The notes under the pieces: model-generated | Told to the model about the DNA's origin: nothing | Seen by the model: only the letters and a program-made list of their open reading frames with translations | Databases searched by the model: none | Position numbers and translations under genes: made by a program | Shown here: in pieces, positions 48,541-59,559 of the stretch | How positions within the stretch are numbered: the stretch's first letter is position 1 | Layout: each line of letters opens with the position of its first letter | From: Otatea glauca | Taxonomy: Eukaryota; Streptophyta; Magnoliopsida; Poales; Poaceae | Direction: 5' to 3' | Length of the DNA: 64,000 nucleotides | NCBI GenBank assembly: GCA_036346275.1 | Contig: CM070723.1 | Span: forward strand, 46,206,743-46,270,742

Positions 48541-50042
48541 CTCTATAGCTACATGGTTTGCTGTTTCTCGACTTCTTCTCATCATTCTGTGTTTCTGTTT
48601 TCGATTGAGTTCATTTGGACCTTCCTTGATCTTAATTCTGCTAATAACTCAACTTGAACAAGATTTGTGCTTAAAATTAATTCACTTGTTGAGGGGGAGT
48701 TTGAGAATCTGCTTCATGCATTGCATATAGACTTCATTTTTTGTTTTTATGAGATTTGTCTATTAAGCAAATGAGTTACTATTCATGCTATGCTCCCTGC
48801 TACTTTTATGAAAAAATGCTAGCATAGATATGTCCAAGGTCTTTTTATTTTATCTTGCTAAGCTTGTTAAAAATTGAAAATTAAAGCTTTAAATGAAAAC
48901 TTGATGAAACATGTTGATTTTACTTGCTATGTTTCCTCTCTAGGTGCATATGCCATTATTTGTGAAGTTTTGGATTTCTACTAGAGTCCCTATAGCAACT
49001 TAGGTGAAGCTAGGTTGATCTGTACTAGAGTCCTTCAAATGCTCATAAATCTATGTGCTAAAATGAAAACAAATTTTTTTTACTCTTTTTGTGCAAATTG
49101 ATCTCAATACTTTACATTCACAAGACTGCCTCCCATTGTACTTGGGATGAACTTGGAATGTATCGTGTATGACCAAGATCATCCTCTTAAGAGTTCTTCT
49201 TGACATGGTTGACTATGGCTTGAGTCAATTACACTTGAAAAATACAAATAAAAAAATATAAGTAGGTAAAGAATGCAAATAATGTTAAACATTTGCACCC
49301 CACTATGTCATTTGAAGTTTTAAAGCAAAAAATTTGCATTAAAGATGATTGAGCTCGAAGACCTTGTATGCGCATCTAGCTTTCCCAAAGTGTTGAGTAG
49401 GTTCAACTCTAGGTTTTCCATTCGATCCATTGTATGGCTTTGCCTCTAGTTTGGAAACTATGATAAGTGTTGCACTTGTTAAATCATGCAAAAAAGACAT
49501 AGTCCTATTGTGCTTGCTAGCAAAATTGACATTTGCACTTCGACATGTCTTAGTTTACCATAATCTTTGAGTAGCTTGGTGTTATATACTTTGTATATGT
49601 GGTCATTTGGAAAATTCTCAAATCTGTTTTAGGATGCATTTCATTCATGCATATTTGACAATGGGGAGAAAATGGTGAAAATGCCTTCTTGATGTCTGTA
49701 TTGCCAAAAGGGGGAGAAAACGTGGAAAATGCATCATCCATAGGTAAAAATGTGAATGCAACTTGGTTCTTATGATCTTGGTGAAATCGTGCTAATCCCT
49801 AAGAATCATAAGCATATTTGATCTTTTGTGAGTTTTTATTGGATTTTTACACCTTGTGTGGAAAACATGCTCTTTCTTTGGTTTTGCTCTAAAATCTTTC
49901 TTGCCAACTTGGTCATAATCTCATTCTCTCTTTCTTTGGACCAAGTTTGGCTTTGTTCAAATTGCTTCTATTTCTTCTTCTCTATCAAACTCAAATTTTA
50001 TGCCTTTCGGGTGTTTGTCAATATACTCATCAAGGGGGCCAT
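48541..50042 (+). mobile_element. 3' internal end of a second gag-only-type element
   Basis: It matches 34330-35790 block by block: 'ctcgacttcttctc', 'gttgagggggagtttgagaa', 'agagtccctatagcaact', 'ccaagtttggctttg' and 'gtgtttgtcaatatactcat'. It ends in a polypurine tract AAGGGGGCCAT. The similarity is clearly lower than between the two LTRs of the 12-kb element, so this is an older or different subfamily. Confidence 0.8.
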
Positions 50043-50233
50043 TGAAAGACAACGTGGAGGTCTATTCTTGATGGTGATGAGTTATTGACAGTATTTAAGC
50101 ATGAGGTGCTTAGGTTTGAGTTTGATTTGAATTCTATTTTGAGATTTAAAGCAAATTGAGCACTGTACAGAATTTTACGGTCCCAGGGGTGGTGTGATTT
50201 TTCCAGAGAGCATTTTTTTATTTCTTGTTGGGC

Positions 50234-50264
50234 GGTGCTACCGACCGCATGGGGCGGTAGCACC
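50234..50264. repeat. Inverted repeat in the truncated LTR
   Basis: GGTGCTACCG (50234-50243) pairs perfectly with CGGTAGCACC (50255-50264) across an 11-nt loop. Confidence 0.85.
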
Positions 50265-50448
50265 GGCCTCTATGAGCGACAATGATTTTAATTTATGATT
50301 TTGGGGGTATAATTTCATATCTTTTTGGACACTGCTATGTGATGGGTTTTTTCTTGTCTTTGATGGTCGCAGGACGATGGTGCTAGGTCATGGTGAGGCG
50401 GAGGATGATCGGGACTAGGTGAGGTGTGCCAGAGGTCCAGACTGTTGA

Positions 50449-50795
50449 GGAGTAGGAGAGCACTTCCCGTGGACGCCCGCGGAGTAGGAGAGCACTTCTC
50501 GTGGACGCCCGCGGAGTAGGAGAGCACTTCCCGCGGACGCCCGCGGAGTAGGAGGGTGCCTCCTGTGAACGCTCGCGGAGTAGGAGGGTGCCTCCCGTGG
50601 ACGCCTGCGGAGTAGGAGGGCACCTCCCGTAGATGCCCGCGGAGTACGAGGGTGCTTCCCGTAGACGCCCGCGGAGTAGGAGGACACCTCCCGACACCCG
50701 CGAAGTAGGAGGGCATCTCTCGTGGACGCCCACGGAGTAGGAAGGCATCTCCCATGGACGTCCGCGGAGTAGGACGGCGTCCCTCACAGCACGCC
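50449..50795. repeat. 32-bp GC-rich minisatellite, about 11 copies
   Basis: The unit is GGAGTAGGAGGGCACCTCCC followed by GTGGACGCCCGC, 32 bp, with few substitutions between copies and one shortened copy near 50690. Since 32 is not a multiple of three, all minus-strand frames read similar Ser/Pro/Arg-rich repeats; these open frames (50315-50860 region) are artefacts. Confidence 0.95.
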
Positions 50796-52063
50796 CGTGG
50801 GCATGCCCCAGGGATATGATTCCCCCATACACAAGTGTAGTGCAGGAAATTTATTAGCAATGGAGGGCATAAAAAGTCCTACAACACGCCGCCTCCTACT
50901 GCACCGGGTGCCGCTGCTGGGATCCCAAGCTAAGTATTCTTCTTCTCCCCATCTCCTTCTCTTTTCTTCCTCCCGAGCTTATTCCCTTCTCTATATTTCT
51001 TTTGCCCTAGGTTCCCGTCAGCCGGTTGGCCTCTGGCTCAGCGTCCTCGCCGGATCTGGCGGGTGGAGGGGAAAAGCTCGAACCCTCGGGGCCGCATGCG
51101 TGGAGCTCGGCGGTCACCACTACCGTGGCTTGAGATCTCCTCCCACCAGAGTTCTTCAACCCCATGAGCTAAGTGCCAAATCCCCTCCTTCAAATATTCT
51201 TTTATGTCATTGCTAGTTGTTTTATGCAATTCATGATACATTAGGTTGTGTCTTCAGTCCAAATCGGTTGTGAACTTGAGGTGCTTAGCAGTGGATCTCA
51301 TGTACTGGTATCACAAAACAGAGCAATGCATTTCCTTGATGTAGATAGTGTGGATTTGTTACTGTCGCACTACCAACTATATATATGCGTATCAGTATTA
51401 GCTTCTTGAGGATTTTAGGTGCTGTTGTTTATGGAATGATATCTATATGGGTGTTGTTTGTGTATGAGCTCCTGTAATATCAGTCTTACCTTGGTAATGG
51501 TTGTGAATTTTATGCTGTGACTTGATCCATATTTCTTTTTGCATGGCTCAATTCAAATAAGTGAGTTAAGAATTATTTACTGCCATTTGATGATGAACAG
51601 ACTATTTTGTACTTGCTCAATTTGTTAATGCCATGGTTATGCATACGATCCGAGATTGAAAAAGTTGTTAGTGTGTCCTCTTATTATTAAGGCTTAATTG
51701 TTGTACACCTCTGTTTGCTTCCATTTGGAACATCTGTGTAGTGTGCAAAAATGTGATCTGTTATACCATAGTATGCATGGGTCTAAGAGTGATACAATCA
51801 TGTTTAGATAGAGAGTGGTCTCAAGTGATTTATGCCAATCTTTTATGTGTTCTTCACACTTCAATCTGAGTATTGCATCCATGTGCTTAGCTTTAACCAT
51901 CAACCGAAGTTTCAGATTGTTGATTAGTACCATTCGAACTTACATGTATTTCTGATTTCTGTCACCGGTTGGATTGAAACAACAATGACACCGAGTGTAT
52001 TCACTTTTTAAGATCAATCTTTATGCCCTTAACAGATCCTCTAGTTTGTTTATAATATTATGC
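50796..52063. other. Unassigned, partly gene-like sequence
   Basis: A GC-rich part (50796-51180) includes a 139-codon open frame (50797-51216), pyrimidine-rich stretches and CAG|CC-type acceptor-like text near 51020. The rest (51200-52060) is T-rich and reads like intron sequence. No domain is recognisable. It could be the 5' end of a host gene cut off by the gypsy insertion at 52064 or a captured fragment. Confidence 0.35.
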
Positions 52064-54918
52064 TGTTGACAACGATTTTGTCCTGAGAATAAATAAAAAA
52101 TAAATAATTACATAAAAATAATAATATCAAATAAATAAAATTCACTAACGGCTAAAATCCGTTCGAATAAAAAAAATGACTAAAGGGTGTGAATTATATT
52201 TAAAATGGTCTGACGATCAATATTTCACCGACAAAAAAATGTTAGTGTATCTAAAATATTTTACTTAAAAGTCCTACATGCGTTGCACTAATGTGATGAT
52301 ATCTCAGCATACGTGAGGCAAATAAACACACGCATGTATGCATGGATTAACTGCTCTCTAATCAAATAATTAAAAAAATATGGGGCCACGTCATCACACA
52401 AAAAAAAAAAGTGGCGCATAGCCAGTTGTCTGTCCAAGTCTTGCGTATAGAGACTGAGCAATCCTCCAATAACTGCGTGTATAGCATCTCTCCCATGTCT
52501 CAAAGAAAATGGCATCACAGCTGTATATGCATGAAGGAACTAATTGTCTTTCCAAAATGATATGGTCCACATGACAGCCAAAGCATGCTATACCATTTCT
52601 CCCACTTAACAAAGAAAGTAGTTGCATGAGGAAAGAATTAATTACTAATATAATTATTTGAATTAAGAAGAGTGATAATGGTGCATGGGAACCACCATGC
52701 AAGCATGCACGTCCACAACCACGACCTGTACTGAGCCCAAGTTTCGGCCAGCCAAGACTGAATCAAGCGCCATTTACTTTCTCCCTCTTGCACATCCTTG
52801 CACGTCGTGTTTTGGCCATTTGCTGCACGCACGCCACACGAATTCAGTTGCTGTAACCTCCCTCAAAGAGGTAAACCTCCTTCTCTTTCTTGCTCTATAA
52901 ATAAGAGGTGAAGGGTAGAGAGAAAAAGAACTTTTGGAAGGAAAGGCTAGAGGAGAGAAAACACTTGAGAGGAAAGCTATAAAAAAATAGAGAGGGAGCA
53001 AGCTGCCTTTGGAGCAAAGTAGAAGGTAAAAGAAGGTGAGAATCATGTTCTTCTTTAGCCCTTAGGCTTGATCAAATGATACAAGCCAAGGTGTTCTTCT
53101 TCCCCCCATCCTCCTCCAAGTCAAGATGTGTTCTCCTCAAGACCTCACTTCCTAATTCGGTCCCGTTGTGGGCATGGATGCAAGAGCGAAGATCCAAAAT
53201 CTTCGTTTCTTAGTATCGGGCACTACGTTTGGAAACGAATCAAGGGTGAGAAGATTCAAGGCCTCACTTCCTAATTCGGTCCCGTAGTGGGCATGGATGC
53301 AAGAGCGAAGATCCAAAATCTTCATTTCTTAGTATCGGGCACTACGTTTGGAAACGAATCAAGGGTGAGAAGATTCAAGGCCTCACTTCCTAATTCGGTC
53401 CCGTAGTGGGCATGGATGCAAGAGCGAAGATCCAAAATCTTCGTTTCTTAGTATCGGGCACTACGTTTGAAAACGAATCAAGGGTGAGAAGATTCAAGGC
53501 CTCATTTCCTAATTCGGTCCCGTAGTGGGCATGGATGCAAGAGCGAAGATCCAAAATCTTCATTTCTTAGTATCGGGCACTACGTTTGGAAACGAATCAA
53601 GGATGACAAGATTCAAGACCCTGCTTCTTAGATTCGGTCCCTTAAAGCGGATACGAATCATGAGCGGGTATATGCTGCAAAACAAAGTAAAAAAAATCAT
53701 ACTAAATTAATCTTCGTCGCAGTTATGCTTGCACATGGGTTCCGTATTCGCGAATAACATGTCATGAGTAATAACATGGACTGAAAAAGAAGAAGAAATA
53801 GACTGGCTACACTAGCCCACGTCCATGCACCATACCATGGTTGTGTGCATACATGCATGAGCTAAATACTTAATTAAAATAAAGCCATCATCCCACGTCA
53901 CTTTAGAGTGTATAGTGCATGTTTAGATAAGGCTTGCATGAATACTAATCAATTTCTCCTTTAGCTAATCCCAACCACATGCATATTCATGCAAGCACAT
54001 ACGAGCAGAAGGAGCATGCAATACGGAGGGAAGTTGAGCCACATGCGTGCGTGCACATACGCTCATGAAAGAATAAATCACTTCTCTATTTAAAAAAAAA
54101 TCATGGCCAGGCTTGTATTCCCACATCTCGCCAGAAGCAATGCATGATGAATAATTTTGAGTCTGACCTTTTCAAGGTCCATATCCCCTTCGCAAACAAC
54201 ACTAACTTACAGAAGAAACACCAGGATCATGCGCATGTTGATCTACAAGAAGCAAACAACATTAAATTTACTTCTTTTTTATATTACCGAGCCCTATGAT
54301 ATTTAAGGTGCTTATATGAAATTAATATAAAATAAAACTATATCTCTCTGTTACACTACGTGCATAAAATCTATGACACGTTAGTAGAAAACAAACATTA
54401 AAGACAACTTTCGCTTTGATTACATTACGTGCAAGCGTTCAATATTTACGAGCGCTATGAAATGCTAGTGTAATACAAGGCGGAACAAGGCGAGATAAAA
54501 ATAAATAAAAAATGGTAAAATAGGTTGAAACTCCTATTGTGTTGTGTGTATAGGTCCTCTAAAAAAATGGATACTATGCACCAAACAAAAAAAATGATTA
54601 AGGTGAAAACAATTAAAAATACCCCGAGCAAGCATCCGTCAGCGACGCCAAGATTGAAGACTTTTCTTCTTTTTATGTATTTTTTTTGTAATGTCACATG
54701 CTGCTGTTTGGTGTAAGATTTATGTTGGAATTCTTAATCAGGGGTTTTCTTGCAAAGAGATGTAATTAACAGAATTCTTATGTAAATGTTTGAATTCTGG
54801 AAGTAATGTACCTGCAATACCTGATATTTGATATTTCTTCGTCTCATATTCAATTAAAATTTAAACAACTTGTCTCTAATGACGTGGAGATGGGTCCATG
54901 CCCATTTTCCCGTCATCA
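52064..54918 (+). repeat. 5' LTR of the gypsy element
   Basis: It begins TGTTGACAACGATTTTG and ends CCCGTCATCA. A TATA box (CTCTATAAATAAG, 52893-52905) precedes a purine-rich leader. A 119-120-bp tandem array follows at 53142-53640 and AT-rich sequence at 53700-54870. Confidence 0.9.
53142..53640. repeat. 119-bp tandem array in the 5' LTR
   Basis: 'cctcacttcctaattcggtc' begins at 53142, 53262, 53381 and 53500 with a partial copy near 53621, so the period is 119-120 bp. Each unit has 'gggcatggatgcaagagcga' and 'tatcgggcactacgtttg'. It lies 240 bp downstream of the TATA box, so it is within the transcribed part of the LTR. The 3' LTR carries the same array at 60638-61140. Confidence 0.95.
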
Positions 54919-54923
54919 GATTC

Positions 54924-54940
54924 TGGCACGCCCGGTGGGA
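54924..54940 (+). promoter_or_regulatory. Primer binding site of the gypsy element
   Basis: TGGCACGCCCGGTGGGA lies six bases after the LTR end. This form (TGGC(A/G)CGCC..GTGGG) is common at this place in grass gypsy elements. Confidence 0.8.
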
Positions 54941-55197
54941 CCTACTTTTCCCCTCATCTTTGAATTCCAACATCAAATGGCAACATATGGCATTGTAAAA
55001 TTAATCATGTCACTAAAATATATTCATGTATTCAAGAAAACTAACATATGGTTTTCTTTATATGAAGGGATGACGGAGCGTGTCCAACAATTCATCACGC
55101 TGCGCATTGGATCACTATGGCTAGATGTGCCAGTGGGGCCTTTTTAGGGTATCACTAGTGCAAGTTCGCTGCAAACCACCGCTGCATCGCCGAACAT

Positions 55198-56796
55198 ATG
55201 GCGAATCACGAGCATGAAGTGACTTCTGCATGTAAGGATGGGTTTAGCCCTGTCCTATCCAAATCATCCAAAAGGAGGATGAAGGCTGCAGCAAAAGCTT
55301 CAAGAGTCGCCTCACAAAATCAGCACCTAAACGTGCGTGAGGCTGATTCCTACGGCTCAGTTCCTCCTGGCTTTTCAAAAGCAGCACGTGTCAAGCCTGC
55401 AAACCGTGAGTCATCATCGAGGTTCTGTCGTGCAACACTTGATGAGTGGCCTATCTGTGCAAAGTGGACAGGTGCACTGAAGAAAGCGCGGCGCGAATAG
55501 TCAGCCAACTCTTCCCCAACAACTTCCAGGAAGAAAGAGACGACTTCGTCATTGACTCCTCCCATAAAATTGGGGGTAAATGCATTCCCGGTGTTGAAGG
55601 CAAGCACACCATCGACATCAGGCGTGAGCTCCCCCCAGAATGCTCATAAGCAACTGGGGGCAAGCTCATCAAAACCTGCCCTAAGTATATTAGGGGCCGC
55701 ACCTTCCAAGGCAGCAATAGTGGCTGCGTCATCGGCTTCGAAAAAGAAGGCGGTGGTGCTGGACCAACCCCGCCATCATCAGCACATGAACAAGGGGAAG
55801 TCTGCAATGGTGGTGAGTGATGCATCACCATCCAAAGGAGCATCACACGCACAAACTCAGCTTCGGGCTGATGCACCGGAGTTCATCCCTTCACAGGCTT
55901 ACCAAGCTAGCGGGCCGTGTCCTAAACCGGGACGTGAGCGTACGCTCATATGTCGGGGAGTGTACCTCACTCCTAATGACATCAAGAAGGGCCATGTGGA
56001 TCCAACGGCTACAGCTTCAGATCCTTTGTCATCATCAATCCCAATTCCACTGCCCTCATTTCAGAACTCATTTTCTCCATCACGGCATCGTCGTCGCCAA
56101 CGCAATGTTCGTCGTGCATGGGTTGATTTTCCTGTGGCAAATGACCCTATCATGGCGAACCATCAACGCGGGCATGTGGGAAATATCATTTGGAACAAGA
56201 CGAGAAAAAACTGCCCGAGGATTCGAGGAGGAAGGAATGATGCTCTCAATGCATACATCACACGAAGCATCTGCCAGACTTTGAGGGAAATACTTCCAGG
56301 TGTGTCCTCATCTGCAAATGATGTTGAGGGCGCTATGACGCGGCAAGCGGAAATCCTCGCCAGGTGGCCAGAATATCAAGAGTTCATCAAGCAAAATCCT
56401 CGACGACAAGGGTATGTCGACCAAGCTTCCCGTGTTCGTGCAAAGCGAGTGGCATACAAGCAGAGGGAGCTAGCAATACGAGCTAACTCCAACTGCAGCA
56501 AGATCCAAGGGGTAAACCCCTCTTCGTCAAGTCATGGTGGCAAGAATCAAGTGGTGATGGGGTCAACAAACACACCGAAGAAGGCGACAACGACGATGGC
56601 TCCTTGGCCAACTTGAAAGAGGGCCTCGAACAATGCGTTTGAGGTGCTTCTTGCAATGCCGGTTGGGGTTATAGAAGTGGCGGATAACACTAGTGAAGCG
56701 TCTTCTACCTCAACACACTTCAAAAGAAAGAAAGCCCGAAAAAATGTTGTAACGGGCCATCGTCCTGTAACTCGCAGTCAAACAAATAACGAGTAA
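55198..56796 (+). pseudogene. Extra ORF upstream of gypsy gag (533 codons, two in-frame stops)
   Basis: One continuous reading frame runs from 55198 (GCG-rich start region, first called codon alternative) to TAA at 56794-56796, broken only by TAG at 55498-55500 and TGA at 56614-56616. It reads basic and low-complexity at first (SKSSKRRMKAAAKASRVAS), then GVYLTPNDIKKGHVDP, RRRQRNVRRAWVDFPVAND, NIIWNKTRKNCPRIRGG, AILARWPEYQEFIKQNPR and finally FKRKKARKNVVTGHRPVTRS. I recognise no catalytic or structural domain. Its position before gag matches the ORF1 of Tat/Ogre-type elements, whose function is unknown. It is probably dead because of the two stops, but the frame is otherwise well kept. The next ORF (gag) opens in another frame overlapping its last codons. 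Confidence 0.65.
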
Positions 56797-57526
56797 TGAA
56801 GAGCATGATTCGAATTACTCAGGGTCTCATAATCCCCTATATAGTGATTCCTCTTCATCTCCTGAAAATAATCTTCCACATACTGTAAATGCTTATGAGC
56901 TTCGTTCCCGTAACTCTGAGCCAAGTCACGTGGAACAAGTTCTTGCAGCAAACGAAATACGTTCAGTTAATGAGCAGCTGGCCCAACTCACAGCTGCACT
57001 TCAACAGAAAGAAGATGAATTGGCTGCTCTACGCAACCAAGTAGCAAATACAAGCCGAGAAAATGAGAGACACGCTTCTGCAAGTCACCACAGCCATCAA
57101 TCATTGCCGGGAGTTAGCCTCGAGGCAATCCAAAAGATGATCGCTGAGGGAGTTAAAGCTCAATACATGCAAACTCACTACTCGATGCGTCCGGGATATG
57201 TTAAACCATACCCGCCGGATGTCGACATGGTGCCCTTCCCAAGCAATTATCGTCAACCACAATTCAGCAAGTTTAATGGGACTGGATCACCTCATGAGCA
57301 TATAGCTTATTTTCTTGCAGCATGCCAAGACACAGCTCATAATGGGGCACTTCTCCTACTACAATTTGTGCAAACATTGTCCGGACCCGCCTTCACATGG
57401 TACAGCAAGTTGGCGCCAGGATCGATCAAGACATGGGAGCAAATGCAAGACTCTTTTCTTGAGCGCTTTTACAGCACTCAGAGAACAGTAGGCATCACCG
57501 AGTTGACCCAAACGAGAGTGGCATGA
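56776..57526 (+). pseudogene. Gypsy gag (Retrotrans_gag), C-terminally truncated
   Basis: The frame is open from about 56776. A coiled-coil segment (VNEQLAQLTAALQQKEDELA) is followed by the capsid-type signature: FSKFNGTGSPHEHIAYFLAA, then QFVQTLSGPAFTWYSKLAPG, SIKTWEQMQDSFLERFYSTQ and VGITELTQ. This is the Retrotrans_gag domain of Ty3/gypsy elements. The zinc knuckle and protease that should follow are missing: the sequence switches after TELTQTR into integrase in a different frame and stops at 57524-57526. No clear ATG fixes the start, and it may overlap or be frameshifted from the upstream ORF. Confidence 0.85.
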
Positions 57527-58016
57527 AAAGATGCTTGAAGCCTTGTGGGCGTATAGAATCACTACACGCACACCAATTGGAATGACCCCTTACTCCCTTG
57601 TATATGGAGGGGAGGCGGTTTTACCATTAGAAGTACAAATTAATTCTTTGAGGGTCGTTATGAATGAGAAACTCTCAGAGGAGGAAGCCGTTAAATTATG
57701 CTTTGAAGAGTTAGAAAGACTTGAGGGGAAATGACTTCAAGCATTACAAAATTTGGAAGCGTACCAAGCTAGAATGTCCCGAGCTTTTGATAAGCGCCTT
57801 AAAAGAAGGTCATTCAAAGAGGGAGATTTAGTTCTCGCTGTTATTCGCCCCATGAATATTACACGAAGGATGCAAGGAAAATTTGAGCCTAAATGGGAAG
57901 GCCCTTACATCGTAAAGGAAGTTTATTCAAATGGCGCATATAAAGTTATTTCTCCGGATGGCAAATATTCTCCATCACCGATAAATGGAAAATTCCTAAA
58001 GCGCTATTATGCTTAA
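57519..58016 (+). pseudogene. C-terminal end of gypsy integrase
   Basis: Starting at the junction the frame reads WHEKMLEALWAYRITTRTPI, then GMTPYSLVYGGEAVLPLEV, the strongly conserved end of the gypsy integrase core. After an in-frame TGA (57732-57734) it goes on with YQARMSRAFDKRLKRRSFKE, GDLVLAVIRPMN and GKFEPKWEGPYIVKEVYSN, the C-terminal SH3-like part, ending at 58014-58016. The catalytic DDE residues lie upstream and are deleted. The segment has no start codon of its own, so it cannot be expressed as integrase. Confidence 0.85.
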
Positions 58017-58035
58017 AATATGAGATACCAAGAAA

Positions 58036-59062
58036 AAACCACTCCAATTCCTTACGAGCTTAAACTGTGTTATCATTAAAAAAACGGCTCCAATTCCTTA
58101 CAAGCTTAAACTGTGTTATCATTAAAAACGACTCCAATTCCTTACGAGCTTAAACTGTGTTATCATTAAAAAAAAATCTACTCCGATTCCTTACGAGCCT
58201 AAACTGTGGTAAACATTAAAAAAAAATGCTCCAATTCCTTACGAGCCTAAAACTGTGGTGAACGTTTAAAAAAATGCTCCAAACCGTATGAGCCTAAACT
58301 GCGGGATATATAAAATAACTGAATAAAGGTGCTCCAATTCCTTACGAGCCTAAACTGTGGTAAAGGTTAACAAAACACTCCAAACCGTATGAGTCTAAAT
58401 TGTGGTATATATAAAATAAATGAATAAAGCAGCTCCAATTCCTTACGAGCCTAAACTGTGGTAAAAAAAAAGCTCCAAATCCTTACGAGCCTAAACTGTG
58501 GTAAAGGTAAAAAAAGAAGAAGCTCCAAATCCTTACGAGCCTAAACTATGGTAAAAGTTAAAAAAAAATATACGCACCAAATCATTACGAGTCTAAACTC
58601 TGGTGTACATAAAGGTAAAAAAAAAGAGGAAGAAAGCTCAAAATCGTTACAAGCCTAAACTATGGTATATGCAGATACAAAAAAAAAACCGCTCCAATTT
58701 CTTACGAGCTTAAACTTTGTTATCATTAAAAAAACGGCTCCAATTCCTTACGAGCTTAAACTGTGTTATCATTAAAAAAAATCGGCTCCAATTCCTTACA
58801 AGCTTAAATTGTGTTATCATTTAAAAAAAACCACTCCAATCCCTTATGAGCCTAAACTATGGTAGAAGTAAAAAAACGCTCCAATCCCTTACGAGTCTAA
58901 ACTATGGTAGAAAAAAAGATTGTTACTCCAAACCGTATGAGCCTAAACTGTGGTATAGATAAAAAAAGAGATAAAAAAAAGGCAACTTCAAATCCTTACG
59001 AGCCTAAACTGTGATGTACATAAAGATGCTCCAAATACATACAAGCATAAACTGTGGTGTAT
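58036..59062. repeat. Tandem array between pol and the 3' LTR, about 20 copies
   Basis: The unit is of the type CTCCAATTCCTTACGAGC followed by CTAAACTGTGGTA and an A-rich spacer, 44-60 bp long. The core is conserved while the A-rich spacer varies in length. Two subtypes occur: 'gcttaaactgtgttatcatt' at both ends of the array, and 'gcctaaactgtggta' in the middle. Short arrays at this position are known from the 3' untranslated region of Tat/Ogre-type elements. Confidence 0.95.
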
Positions 59063-59548
59063 ATATACTCCAACAATGTTTGAGATGTTCAGGTTAGAAT
59101 TTGAGACTGGTCTCGACCTGCATGGTCTATAGCGCTGATGAGATCGGACCAATACTGACCACGAAAGAAGATTGCTATGTGAGTGTTTTGTCTATCCGTT
59201 GCGTATTACATGCGCTCAACTAAACGAATCACATCAAAAGCGGCAGGGGTTAAACGACGTGATTTATTAAAAAAAGAACCCGCTCTCTTGAATATTAGAG
59301 GCAGACTTCGGGACCCATATCCAAATGTCAACATATAGCTAAAACCAACGTATGTATGTCTGCGTAATTCATATATATACGTGTCAGAAAAATGTGTTCA
59401 TATAAAGCCCAATAGTTCGACCACAACCAAATACAAGTGTGCGCTAGACGCAAAATATACACGATACGTATTTTAACAAATAAAATAAATATGAATGCAT
59501 ATGTCGAGCTCAGGATCCGAAAACAAATATTTTTCGCATCCAAACCTC
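59063..59548. other. 3' untranslated region of the gypsy element
   Basis: No open frame of note. It links the tandem array to the polypurine tract. Confidence 0.6.
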
Positions 59549-59559
59549 GAGGGGGCATC
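59549..59559 (+). promoter_or_regulatory. Polypurine tract of the gypsy element
   Basis: GAGGGGGCATC lies directly before TGTTGACA of the 3' LTR, a form common in grass gypsy elements. Confidence 0.85.

Larger units (their letters stand above)
50043..50795 (+). mobile_element. Truncated LTR of the second gag-only-type element
   Basis: It starts TGAAAGACAACGTGGAGGTC and has 'cactgctatgtgatggg' and 'gctaggtcatggtgaggcgg' in the same order as 26940-27020. It lacks the GAGTGGTCGG array and instead carries a perfect inverted repeat (50234-50264) and then a 32-bp minisatellite, after which homology stops. Confidence 0.75.

Noticed and set aside
50315..50860. Long minus-strand frames of up to 181 codons with Ser/Pro/Arg repeats
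   Set aside because: All three frames are open because the 32-bp GC-rich minisatellite lacks stops on that strand; no domain or start context.
53142..59062. Regular repeats that might be taken for CRISPR or satellite arrays
   Set aside because: Units are directly joined with no unique spacers, and all lie within defined positions of a gypsy element in a plant genome.
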